Source: an uncultured Subdoligranulum sp.
GTDB lineage: Bacteria > Bacillota > Clostridia > Christensenellales > CAG-314
Assembly (NCBI GenBank): GCA_900551395.1
Contig: URVX01000086.1
Coordinates: forward strand, 1-5,516
Length of the DNA stretch: 5,516 bases
Direction: 5' to 3'
Below the pieces are notes generated by a model. It did no database searches and had not been told where the DNA came from. It worked only from the letters and a program-made list of their open reading frames with translations. This document shows positions 1-5,516 of the stretch, piece by piece; the stretch's first letter is position 1; each line of letters starts with the position of its first letter. The translations under genes were made by a program, and so were the position numbers.

Positions 1-63
1 GTCTTGAATTACCAAAAACCCGTAGATTTATTTAACTATTTTCTTTCTTTCTGTTGCACTTAG
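1..63 (+). CDS. IS30-type transposase, C-terminal end (partial)
   Basis: Frame 1 is open from the window edge to TAG at 61-63 and reads VLNYQKPVDLFNYFLSFCCT. The pattern LNYxxPxxLF resembles the extreme C-terminus of IS30-family transposases, which usually read (K/R)xLxYxTPxExF shortly before the stop. The stop codon lies inside GTTGCACTTAG, followed at once by TTTGACAATTCACC, a stretch I associate from memory with the right ends of IS30-type elements in Firmicutes. Only 20 residues are visible, with no DDE catalytic residues, so the assignment rests on a short motif plus the flanking DNA. The gene is convergent with the lipoprotein gene at 99-1043. It could instead be an unrelated open frame. 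Confidence 0.5.
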   Translation, partial: VLNYQKPVDLFNYFLSFCCT

Positions 64-98
64 TTTGACAATTCACCGTCATACGCTATTTTACAAAA
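64..98. mobile_element. Probable right end of an IS30-type element
   Basis: These 35 bases separate the putative transposase stop from the lipoprotein stop. They contain TTTGACAATTCACC (64-77) and the near-palindrome ATTTTACAAAAT (88-99). The terminal inverted repeat of the insertion sequence should lie here. Its partner at the left end is outside the window, so the exact boundary and any target duplication cannot be set. No intrinsic terminator for either convergent gene is seen. Confidence 0.35.
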
Positions 99-1043
99 TC
101 AGGCGAGAGTTATGTTTGACAGCTCCACTCCGTCCTTGTTGAGGCGTGCGTTCCAAAGATAACGCAAACCGACCAAGTCGTTGACCTCCGTTCTCGTAAT
201 TTCGTCGAAGGCTTTGCCCGCTACGGTCATGGAATATGTAAACTCCTTTGTTTCCTTGTCATACTCGAAAGTAAAGCTTGCGCTTATTTTGACGTCGGTA
301 AAGGTCTGCGAGCCTTCTCCTTTAATCGCGGCAATATTCGAAGCGTCGTCGGACGCGCCGTCCATTCTGTTGACCGTGAAACCGTCTTCGGTTTTAACTA
401 TACCGAAACGTATTTCGTCGGCGTGCGTGAATTGCTCGCCGTTTTTGTAGTTGAACGCAAGAATAAACTGAGTGTAATCGTCCGTTTCGGTAAGCGCGGA
501 AATGTCGAGGTCAAAAGAAAGAGTTGCCCTTTCTCCGTCCCAATCGTAATTTTTGTCAGTCTCTCCGAAATAAGTCGAAGCTCCCGTCTCGTTTTCTACG
601 TCCTTTTTGAGAATAATTCCCTTCTGTCCCTGCACGCAGGCGCCGGCGTAAACATTAAACGCGCCGAAAACGTCTGTCGTGGTTCCGATTGCGGCAATGT
701 CGCGCGTTTCCACATGTGCGGCGTCATTTGCGCAAACGCGCTTTTCGACTCCCTTGTTAAAGAAAGCGGCTGCCGTCTCCACTGTCCAGGCGCCGAAGCT
801 GTGTCCCTTTGCGGCGATTACCCACGAATCCTTTTCTATCTCATTCTTACCCTCCGCGTCAGAAAAATACTTTCCGCATTCGGAACAGGTATAATAAGCG
901 CTGTTGCCCGCCGCAGTGCAGGTTGCTTCAACTGCTTTGACTTCTATCAGAGTATGCTCGTGTCCGCATGCTGCAAGTCCGAAAGTAAGAGCAAGCGTCA
1001 TAACGCATGCCATAGTAAACGTCAGAAACCTTTTCTTCTTCAT
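99..1043 (-). CDS. Secreted lipoprotein with Cys/His repeat modules
   Basis: This is a 314-residue predicted lipoprotein of unknown function, anchored to the outer face of the membrane. Residues 1-25 form a lipoprotein signal peptide: basic MKKKR, a hydrophobic stretch, then lipobox LAAC with C26 as the lipidated residue. Residues 27-69 form one module with H28, H30, C42, C53-x2-C56 and the YFSDAEGKxEI signature common in surface proteins of gut Clostridia. Residues 80-120 form a second, related module (GHSFGAWTV, C104, H110). Residues 121-314 look beta-rich, with many alternating strands, and may be a ligand- or glycan-binding domain; I do not recognise its family. The start at 1043 is chosen because AAGGAG lies 9 bases upstream and the signal peptide begins there. 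A start at 1076 would add 11 residues and leave almost no leader after the promoter. It probably forms a single-gene unit with the promoter at 1093-1120. The C-terminus appears complete next to the putative IS end. Confidence 0.85.
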   Translation of the reverse strand: MKKKRFLTFTMACVMTLALTFGLAACGHEHTLIEVKAVEATCTAAGNSAYYTCSECGKYFSDAEGKNEIEKDSWVIAAKGHSFGAWTVETAAAFFNKGVEKRVCANDAAHVETRDIAAIGTTTDVFGAFNVYAGACVQGQKGIILKKDVENETGASTYFGETDKNYDWDGERATLSFDLDISALTETDDYTQFILAFNYKNGEQFTHADEIRFGIVKTEDGFTVNRMDGASDDASNIAAIKGEGSQTFTDVKISASFTFEYDKETKEFTYSMTVAGKAFDEITRTEVNDLVGLRYLWNARLNKDGVELSNITLA

Positions 1044-1052
1044 AAAAAAATA

Positions 1053-1058
1053 CTCCTT
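1053..1058 (-). promoter_or_regulatory. Ribosome binding site of the lipoprotein gene
   Basis: AAGGAG on the minus strand, 9 bases before the ATG at 1043. It matches the CCUCCUU end of the 16S rRNA in this window and decides the start in favour of 1043 over 1076. Confidence 0.85.
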
Positions 1059-1069
1059 GGTGATTTTTT

Positions 1070-1084
1070 CCCGCAAAAAGCAGG
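1070..1084 (-). promoter_or_regulatory. Hairpin at the 5' end of the lipoprotein mRNA
   Basis: On the minus strand CCTGC-TTTTT-GCGGG can fold into a 5-bp stem with one G-U pair. The predicted start of transcription is about 1086, so the stem would sit at the extreme 5' end of the message. Such stems can slow mRNA decay. It is short, and the role is inferred. Confidence 0.35.
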
Positions 1085-1092
1085 ATAGAACA

Positions 1093-1120
1093 ATTATAGC
1101 ACCCCCCCTGTCGGTGTCAA
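1093..1120 (-). promoter_or_regulatory. Sigma-A promoter of the lipoprotein gene with poly-G spacer
   Basis: On the minus strand the -35 box is TTGACA (1115-1120) and the -10 box is TATAAT (1093-1098); both are perfect consensus. The spacer is 16 bp, one short of the optimum, and contains seven consecutive G (1102-1108). The predicted transcription start is near 1086, giving a leader of about 43 bases. Confidence 0.85.
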
Positions 1121-1163
1121 GGAAAATTAGGTGGATTTTTTGTTTTTATACCTTGAAAAGCTG

Positions 1164-1196
1164 CAAAAAAGCCCTTGCCGTGCTTTAGCAAGGGCT
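1164..1196 (-). terminator. Second intrinsic terminator after 16S rRNA
   Basis: On the minus strand GCCCTTGC (1195-1188) pairs perfectly with GCAAGGGC (1178-1171) around a 9-base loop. An added A-U pair and a run of T (1170-1165) follow. It lies downstream of the first terminator and upstream of the lipoprotein promoter, so it insulates the lipoprotein gene from rRNA transcription. Confidence 0.9.
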
Positions 1197-1213
1197 GCTT
1201 ACCGTCGGGTATT

Positions 1214-1235
1214 AAAAAAACGTCGTTGCCGACGT
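1214..1235 (-). terminator. First intrinsic terminator after 16S rRNA
   Basis: On the minus strand ACGTCG-GCAA-CGACGT forms a 6-bp stem capped by a GNRA-type tetraloop, followed by a T run (1219-1214). It begins 18 bases after the 3' arm of the 16S processing stem and so ends the 16S transcript before any spacer tRNA or 23S gene. Confidence 0.85.
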
Positions 1236-1252
1236 CATTTCGGAAGTGATTA

Positions 1253-1268
1253 GTGAACAGAGATAACG
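1253..1268 (-). other. 3' arm of the 16S precursor processing stem
   Basis: On the minus strand CGTTATCTCTGTTCAC is complementary to the leader arm at 2981-2996 over 16 bp, 14 Watson-Crick and two G-U. A second short helix on the 16S side pairs GACTG (1276-1272) with CAGTC (2970-2966). An outer one pairs CTTC (1246-1243) with GAAG (3008-3005). Bacterial pre-16S is normally looped out by such a stem and cut by RNase III. Confidence 0.8.
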
Positions 1269-1344
1269 CTCCAGTCTTTCTTCTTTCGGGTTTGCAGGTC
1301 TTTGTCTCTTCTTGAGTCCCTGCCTCTCAACTCTTTCTTTTTTA

Positions 1345-1360
1345 ATGCACTTTCGCGCAT
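1345..1360 (-). other. GAAA tetraloop hairpin in the 16S trailer
   Basis: On the minus strand ATGCGC-GAAA-GTGCAT folds into a 6-bp stem (one G-U pair) capped by a GAAA tetraloop. It lies about 30 bases after the 16S 3' end, between mature rRNA and the processing stem. It probably structures the trailer. The rest of 1269-1389 shows no tRNA and no gene. Confidence 0.5.
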
Positions 1361-1388
1361 ATCGACTTCGAAAGCTTTTCAGCTCCCT

Positions 1389-2900
<1,512 letters not shown>

Positions 2901-2919
2901 AATCTGACTTATTCTCTTT

Positions 2920-2943
2920 GGCTGTCTTGTTTCCTCAACAGCC
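2920..2943 (-). other. Hairpin in the 16S leader
   Basis: On the minus strand GGCTGT (2943-2938) pairs with ACAGCC (2925-2920) around a 12-base loop. It lies between the leader processing arm and the mature 5' end, a usual place for leader structures that assist 16S folding and 5' maturation. Confidence 0.45.
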
Positions 2944-2980
2944 GCCGGCGAATTCTCTCTTTATTGACTGTGTTTTTTTT

Positions 2981-2996
2981 CGCTATCTCTATTCAC
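2981..2996 (-). other. 5' arm of the 16S precursor processing stem
   Basis: On the minus strand GTGAATAGAGATAGCG pairs with 1268-1253 across the whole 16S gene. Just upstream, CTTGAAAAGTGAATAG resembles the (C)TTTGAAAACTGAATA stretch often seen in Firmicutes rRNA leaders and spacers near the boxA antitermination signal. The boxA reading is tentative. Confidence 0.75.
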
Positions 2997-3040
2997 TTTT
3001 CAAGCTTCTCTCGCTCCCGCGTCCCCGCGACAGCCTATTT

Positions 3041-3100
3041 AGAATACCATATCCGTCTTTTAATGTCAATAAATTTCGTCAATTTTTTTCAATGAATTTT
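3041..3100 (-). promoter_or_regulatory. 16S rRNA promoter with A/T-rich upstream element
   Basis: On the minus strand the -35 box is a perfect TTGACA (3069-3064), the spacer is 17 bp, and the -10 box is TATTCT (3046-3041). About 30 bases of almost pure A/T (3070-3100) lie immediately upstream, as in UP elements of rRNA promoters. The predicted start is near 3035, giving a leader of about 134 bases. I see no strong terminator between the fchA stop (3128) and this promoter, so some read-through from fchA into 16S is possible. Confidence 0.85.
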
Positions 3101-3127
3101 AAGTGAAATCCACGTGACACCAAAAAG

Positions 3128-3751
3128 TCAACCGAGATTGCATGCGTCCAGCACAGGCTGAAACCGAGCCATTTCGCTCTTGGCGTCGGCAATTTTCTGC
3201 GCCGCATCCTTCAAAAACTCCGCGTCCTTTATGCTGCCCGTGTTGATGTTGACGTTGTATATCGCGCTCCAGATGCACGCCAGAAGCATACGCCCGGCAA
3301 CATAGCCGTCGGACACTACGTTTTTGTCGCCCCGCTCTATGCTCGTTTGAGCGAGAAACAAAAGCTTTACGCAAATATCCAGCGTGTCGAGAGGAGGACG
3401 GCACGCTTTTTTGCATGCCTCCGAAATGCCCAGCACGCGCGCAGCCTTCTCCTCGTCGGTTGACCTGGGCAGCTTGTAAGAATTTATCACTATTCCGAAA
3501 GCTTCGGCGTCGAGATCAATCAGCTTCAAAAGCTCGTCCTGAAAATTTTTGGCTAGGAGCACGGTTTTTACCAGCTCTTTGTCTACCTGCTGTTCTTTTT
3601 TAAGCATTTTGTTTGTCGTAACATTGCAAACCATCTGGATAAGTCCCGCCGCAATAGCGCCGTTGAGCGCCGCGCAGCCTCCGCCGCCCGGCGTCGGCTC
3701 CGAAGAATTGAGCTTGTCCAGAAAATCGGGTATGGCTAAGTCTCTCAGCAT
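3128..3751 (-). CDS. fchA: Methenyl-THF cyclohydrolase / cyclodeaminase family (FchA-like)
   Basis: A 207-residue cytoplasmic enzyme of the formiminotransferase-cyclodeaminase C-terminal family. Stand-alone members in Clostridia either hydrolyse 5,10-methenyl-THF to 10-formyl-THF or deaminate formimino-THF, both in one-carbon folate metabolism. Family marks seen are SEPTPGGGGCAAL at 17-29 (folate-site glycine loop), DLDAEAF at 79-85, KLPRSTDEEKAAR at 93-105, and NVVSDGYVAGRMLLA at 144-158 with NVNIN at 166-170. The length is normal for the single-domain form. The ATG at 3751 is preceded by AAGGAG at 7 bases; an in-frame extension up to 3841 would run through the promoter, so it is rejected. 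It is a single gene on its own promoter, with 16S downstream on the same strand. No formate-THF ligase, FolD or histidine-degradation gene is visible, so the exact reaction is not settled. Confidence 0.88.
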   Translation of the reverse strand: MLRDLAIPDFLDKLNSSEPTPGGGGCAALNGAIAAGLIQMVCNVTTNKMLKKEQQVDKELVKTVLLAKNFQDELLKLIDLDAEAFGIVINSYKLPRSTDEEKAARVLGISEACKKACRPPLDTLDICVKLLFLAQTSIERGDKNVVSDGYVAGRMLLACIWSAIYNVNINTGSIKDAEFLKDAAQKIADAKSEMARFQPVLDACNLG

Positions 3752-3758
3752 TCTTAAA

Positions 3759-3764
3759 CTCCTT
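3759..3764 (-). promoter_or_regulatory. Ribosome binding site of fchA
   Basis: AAGGAG on the minus strand, 7 bases before the ATG at 3751. It fixes the start against the longer open frame. Confidence 0.85.
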
Positions 3765-3775
3765 TTTTCCGCTCT

Positions 3776-3804
3776 ATTATATAATTTCCCGCGCGGCAAG
3801 TCAA
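3776..3804 (-). promoter_or_regulatory. Sigma-A promoter of fchA
   Basis: On the minus strand the -35 box is TTGACT (3804-3799), the spacer is 17 bp and the -10 box is TATAAT (3781-3776). The spacer contains the palindrome CCGCGCGG. The predicted start is near 3769, giving a very short leader of about 18 bases that begins just before the ribosome binding site. Confidence 0.85.
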
Positions 3805-3834
3805 TCGAAAACGACCTTTCCGTTATAACGCGAA

Positions 3835-3876
3835 TTTGCAAAAAACGAATTTATTTTGCAGCAAAAAACATGAATT
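3835..3876. repeat. Tandem operator-like repeats between divergent genes
   Basis: GCAAAAAAC followed by GAATT occurs twice, at 3838-3851 and 3861-3876, 23 bp apart (about two helical turns). The second copy carries a 2-base insertion. Each copy starts within a palindrome: TTTGCAAA (3835-3842) and TTTTGC-A-GCAAAA (3854-3866). The block lies about 30 bp upstream of the fchA -35 box and about 20 bp before the sigma-K-like -35 of the divergent gene, a typical place for a regulator. No known operator is recognised. Confidence 0.4.
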
Positions 3877-3896
3877 GATTGGCTGCCGTGAGTTTA

Positions 3897-3924
3897 ACCG
3901 CGCAAGCCGCAAAAGCATAAAATA
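3897..3924 (+). promoter_or_regulatory. Sigma-K-like (late mother-cell) promoter
   Basis: AC (3897-3898), then 17 bp, then CATAAAATA (3916-3924) matches the published sigma-K pattern of AC, 17 bp, CATAnnnTA. No convincing sigma-A promoter is seen for the same gene. The motif is short and AT-rich, so a chance match is possible. It agrees with the spore-surface character of the encoded protein. Confidence 0.45.
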
Positions 3925-3940
3925 GCAATGAGGGCTTTGA

Positions 3941-3960
3941 TACATAGTTTCCGCTATGTA
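3941..3960 (+). promoter_or_regulatory. Perfect inverted repeat in the leader of the BclA-like gene
   Basis: TACATAG-TTTCCG-CTATGTA is a perfect 7-bp inverted repeat with a 6-base loop. It is followed by AATTTTT and then the ribosome binding site. It could be an mRNA 5' hairpin, a weak attenuator or a protein-binding site. The stem is AT-rich, so it would be a poor terminator. Confidence 0.45.
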
Positions 3961-3967
3961 AATTTTT

Positions 3968-3973
3968 CGGAGG
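3968..3973 (+). promoter_or_regulatory. Ribosome binding site of the BclA-like gene
   Basis: CGGAGG, with 8 bases to the ATG at 3982. It selects this ATG over the in-frame ATG at 3928, which would place the hairpin and this site inside the coding region. Confidence 0.8.
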
Positions 3974-3981
3974 TACATTCC

Positions 3982-4524
3982 ATGAGCTGTTGTATTTTTC
4001 AATGTCTGCTCGGCTGCCGCTGCTGCAACCGGATCTGCTGTCACAGACGGCCGCGTCCCGTCTGCGCGCTCGGCAGCTTAAACTTCGTTCCGTCTGCGCC
4101 CCGCACCGTCGTGACGCAGGAGCTGCGCAGCGTTCAGGCAAATCTGTCTACGGGGGCGGGCGTGGTTCTTACGCCGGGCGAAACAATAGGATTTGATTCG
4201 CTTATTGCCAATCAAAATAAATTCGTTTTCTACGATTACACAACGGGCGAGCTGGTAATAAACACAACCGGCAATTTCCTTTTAAGCTGGTGGGTAGGCA
4301 TTGCGGGAGCCGCCGGAAGCACGCCGTGCGTATCGGTATACCAGAACGGAGGAAGCATAGCCACCTCCTGTCTGCCCTCTTCTTCGGGTCAGCTCAACGG
4401 GTCGGCTGCAATCACAGTCGCTTTCGCGCCCGCAAGAATAAAGCTGGTCAATACAAGCCCCTTCAACGTAACGCTGTCAAACGGCGGAGTTCAGGCAGGT
4501 TTGGTGCTGACGCAAACTTATTGA
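3982..4524 (+). CDS. Cys-rich protein with BclA/TNF-like C-terminal domain
   Basis: A 180-residue protein in two parts. Residues 1-28 contain nine cysteines (3, 4, 8, 12, 14, 15, 19, 20, 28) and a basic HRRPRP stretch. Residues 45-180 resemble the jelly-roll head (C1q/TNF fold) of BclA-type exosporium glycoproteins: a hydrophobic beta-rich pattern with a FDS start strand, a TGELVINTTGNFLLSWWVGIA-like centre, a VSVYQNGG strand, and closing NTSPFNVTLSN and AGLVLTQ strands. BclA proteins form trimers at the tips of hair-like spore filaments and carry a collagen-like Gly-X-Y stalk. Here there is no Gly-X-Y repeat; about 16 residues link tail and head. There is no Sec signal peptide, as for mother-cell coat proteins. 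I infer a spore coat or exosporium protein cross-linked through its Cys tail. Family resemblance is from memory, so function is moderate-confidence. It is a single gene with its own promoter region and terminator. Confidence 0.7.
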   Translation: MSCCIFQCLLGCRCCNRICCHRRPRPVCALGSLNFVPSAPRTVVTQELRSVQANLSTGAGVVLTPGETIGFDSLIANQNKFVFYDYTTGELVINTTGNFLLSWWVGIAGAAGSTPCVSVYQNGGSIATSCLPSSSGQLNGSAAITVAFAPARIKLVNTSPFNVTLSNGGVQAGLVLTQTY

Positions 4525-4527
4525 TAC

Positions 4528-4556
4528 AAAAAGCCGCGTAACTTACGCGGCTTTTT
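4528..4556. terminator. Bidirectional intrinsic terminator between convergent genes
   Basis: GCCGCGTA (4533-4540) pairs with TACGCGGC (4544-4551) around a 3-base loop, flanked by five A on the left and five T on the right. It therefore works in both directions: for the BclA-like gene on plus (stop 4524) and the permease on minus (stop 4568). Confidence 0.93.
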
Positions 4557-4567
4557 CTGCAAAGCTT

Positions 4568-5516
4568 TCAGTCTACGGTTTTTAACGAAGCGTTCATATC
4601 GGTTTTTATAATTTTGCTGCACAGCAGCGCCATAACCACCGCGGAAAACAGCAGAGACAAAATTGCCGTGCCCAGCCAGGAGTACCAGTGCATATCGGCT
4701 ATCGAACCGAAATCGACATATTCGAAGACGAATACGGAAAAGCCGTAGCCCAAGGGTATGCCCAGCGCCGTTCCGATAATTGACAATACCGTTATTTCAC
4801 GGAATATATAGCCGCAGACCTCGTTGTTTTTGTAGCCCAACACCTTCAGTGTTGCGATTTCGCGCTTTCTTTCCTCTATGTTTATGTTTGTCAGGTTGTA
4901 AATAACAAGTATGCTCAGCAGCGCGGCGCAGACAATCAGCACCGCCGAAATGGCGGTCATTGAGCTTGTCGAGCCAGCCCCCTCCGTCTTTTCCAGAGCC
5001 ACGCTGGAGTCGTAAAGCCCCAGCCCCGCAAAAACAAGCGCCGTAGAGCCGGCAATGGAAATAACCGTCAGAATAAAATTACGCGCATATCTGAACAGGT
5101 TGCGATAAGTGGATTTGTACTTGAAAGACATTTTTTTCCAAATAAAGCCGATGCGCTCCAAAAGAATTTTCTTTCCGGGCTTGGGCGATTTGGGGCGCAG
5201 AAGCGCGGCAGGCTTTTCCTTAGTCATGGAGGACACCACACGCCACGTAACCAGCAGCACGGCAGCCAGCATACAGAACACGGATATTCCGCCGAAGACC
5301 CACGAAATTTTGTTTGTGACGGGCGGCATACGAAACGCAAAGGAAAATGCGTTGCAAATCAAGTAAACAAGCAGATTGGTAATGCCCAAAAATCCGCACA
5401 ACGAGCCGATAATACAGCTGAACATAGAGAAAAACAAGTATTTGAACATTATTTTGCCGTCGTCGTAGCCCAATGTTTTGTAGCACCCTATGGCAGACCG
5501 TTCCTCCTCGGCAAGC
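4568..5516 (-). CDS. FtsX-like ABC transporter permease, C-terminal part (partial)
   Basis: The frame stays open to the right window edge, so the gene starts outside; 315 residues are visible. Numbering from the first visible codon, residues 1-24 (EEERSAIGCYKTLGYDDGK) are the conserved cytoplasmic loop of a first FtsX domain, followed by membrane segments near 27-50 and 70-94 and the typical domain end PAALLRPK (102-109). The second half begins with STYRNLFRYARNFILTVISIAG (135-156), with membrane segments near 146-167 and 186-208, the second loop EERKREIATLKVLGY (214-228), and segments near 240-264 and 278-303. This is the layout of the large two-module permeases of Firmicutes that pair with a LolD/MacB-type ATPase for lipid, peptide or cell-wall-linked export or signalling. 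The linker between the third and fourth segments is only about 18 residues, where relatives usually have a large extracellular domain. The internal TTG at 5473 is not a start. The substrate cannot be told. Confidence 0.88.
   Translation of the reverse strand, partial: LAEEERSAIGCYKTLGYDDGKIMFKYLFFSMFSCIIGSLCGFLGITNLLVYLICNAFSFAFRMPPVTNKISWVFGGISVFCMLAAVLLVTWRVVSSMTKEKPAALLRPKSPKPGKKILLERIGFIWKKMSFKYKSTYRNLFRYARNFILTVISIAGSTALVFAGLGLYDSSVALEKTEGAGSTSSMTAISAVLIVCAALLSILVIYNLTNINIEERKREIATLKVLGYKNNEVCGYIFREITVLSIIGTALGIPLGYGFSVFVFEYVDFGSIADMHWYSWLGTAILSLLFSAVVMALLCSKIIKTDMNASLKTVD

Noticed and set aside
1044..1076. Earlier start for the lipoprotein at 1076
   Set aside because: It would leave only about 10 bases after the predicted transcription start and place 11 extra residues before a standard signal peptide. 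The ATG at 1043 has the AAGGAG site.
181..1188. Plus-strand open frames opposite the lipoprotein gene
   Set aside because: They are antisense shadows. The minus-strand frame has a lipobox signal peptide, a ribosome binding site and a consensus promoter.
3070..3127. Terminator after fchA
   Set aside because: Only weak short inverted repeats around CACGTG occur, with no GC stem followed by a T run. It is left unannotated.
3752..3841. Longer N-terminus of the FchA-like protein
   Set aside because: The extension overlaps a TTGACT-17-TATAAT promoter and the ribosome binding site. The family sequence starts at the ATG at 3751.
5471..5473. TTG at 5473 as the start of the permease
   Set aside because: The frame continues upstream to the window edge and encodes the conserved FtsX loop (EEERSAIGCYKTLGY), so the gene is cut by the window.

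Overview
This window most likely comes from an uncultured, gut-type Firmicutes (Clostridia) bacterium. The evidence is the 16S rRNA sequence type with its CCUCC anti-Shine-Dalgarno end, AAGGAG/GGAGG ribosome binding sites, near-consensus sigma-A promoters, a lipoprotein with Firmicutes-style Cys/His repeats, an FchA-type folate enzyme and a BclA-like spore-surface-type protein. Placement below class level (for example near Christensenellales) is only an impression.

Layout, left to right. Positions 1-63 (+) look like the last 20 codons of an IS30-type transposase, with the element's right end just after it. Positions 99-1043 (-) encode a secreted lipoprotein with its own consensus promoter, whose spacer holds a run of seven G. 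Positions 1164-1235 hold two tandem intrinsic terminators facing the minus strand. Positions 1390-2900 (-) are a complete 16S rRNA gene. A GC-containing leader and a strong promoter with an A/T-rich upstream region lie at 2901-3100. Positions 3128-3751 (-) encode a methenyl-THF cyclohydrolase/cyclodeaminase (FchA family) with its own promoter. A divergent intergenic region (3752-3981) carries operator-like repeats and a sigma-K-like promoter. Positions 3982-4524 (+) encode a small protein with a cysteine-rich N-terminus and a BclA/TNF-like C-terminal domain. A bidirectional terminator (4528-4556) separates it from the convergent C-terminal part of a large FtsX-like ABC transporter permease, which runs off the right edge.

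The most notable point is that the 16S gene is solitary. It has its own promoter, a 16-bp pairing between leader and trailer typical of RNase III maturation, and two terminators directly after the trailer. No tRNA, 23S or 5S follows. The pairing of both flanks argues that this is a real unlinked 16S transcription unit and not an assembly break. Other leads are a possible slippage-controlled lipoprotein promoter, a BclA-like head domain joined to a Cys-rich tail without a collagen stalk under a sigma-K-like promoter, and an unusually short extracellular loop in the permease. The protein genes do not form one pathway. They are mostly single-gene units, each with its own promoter or terminator.
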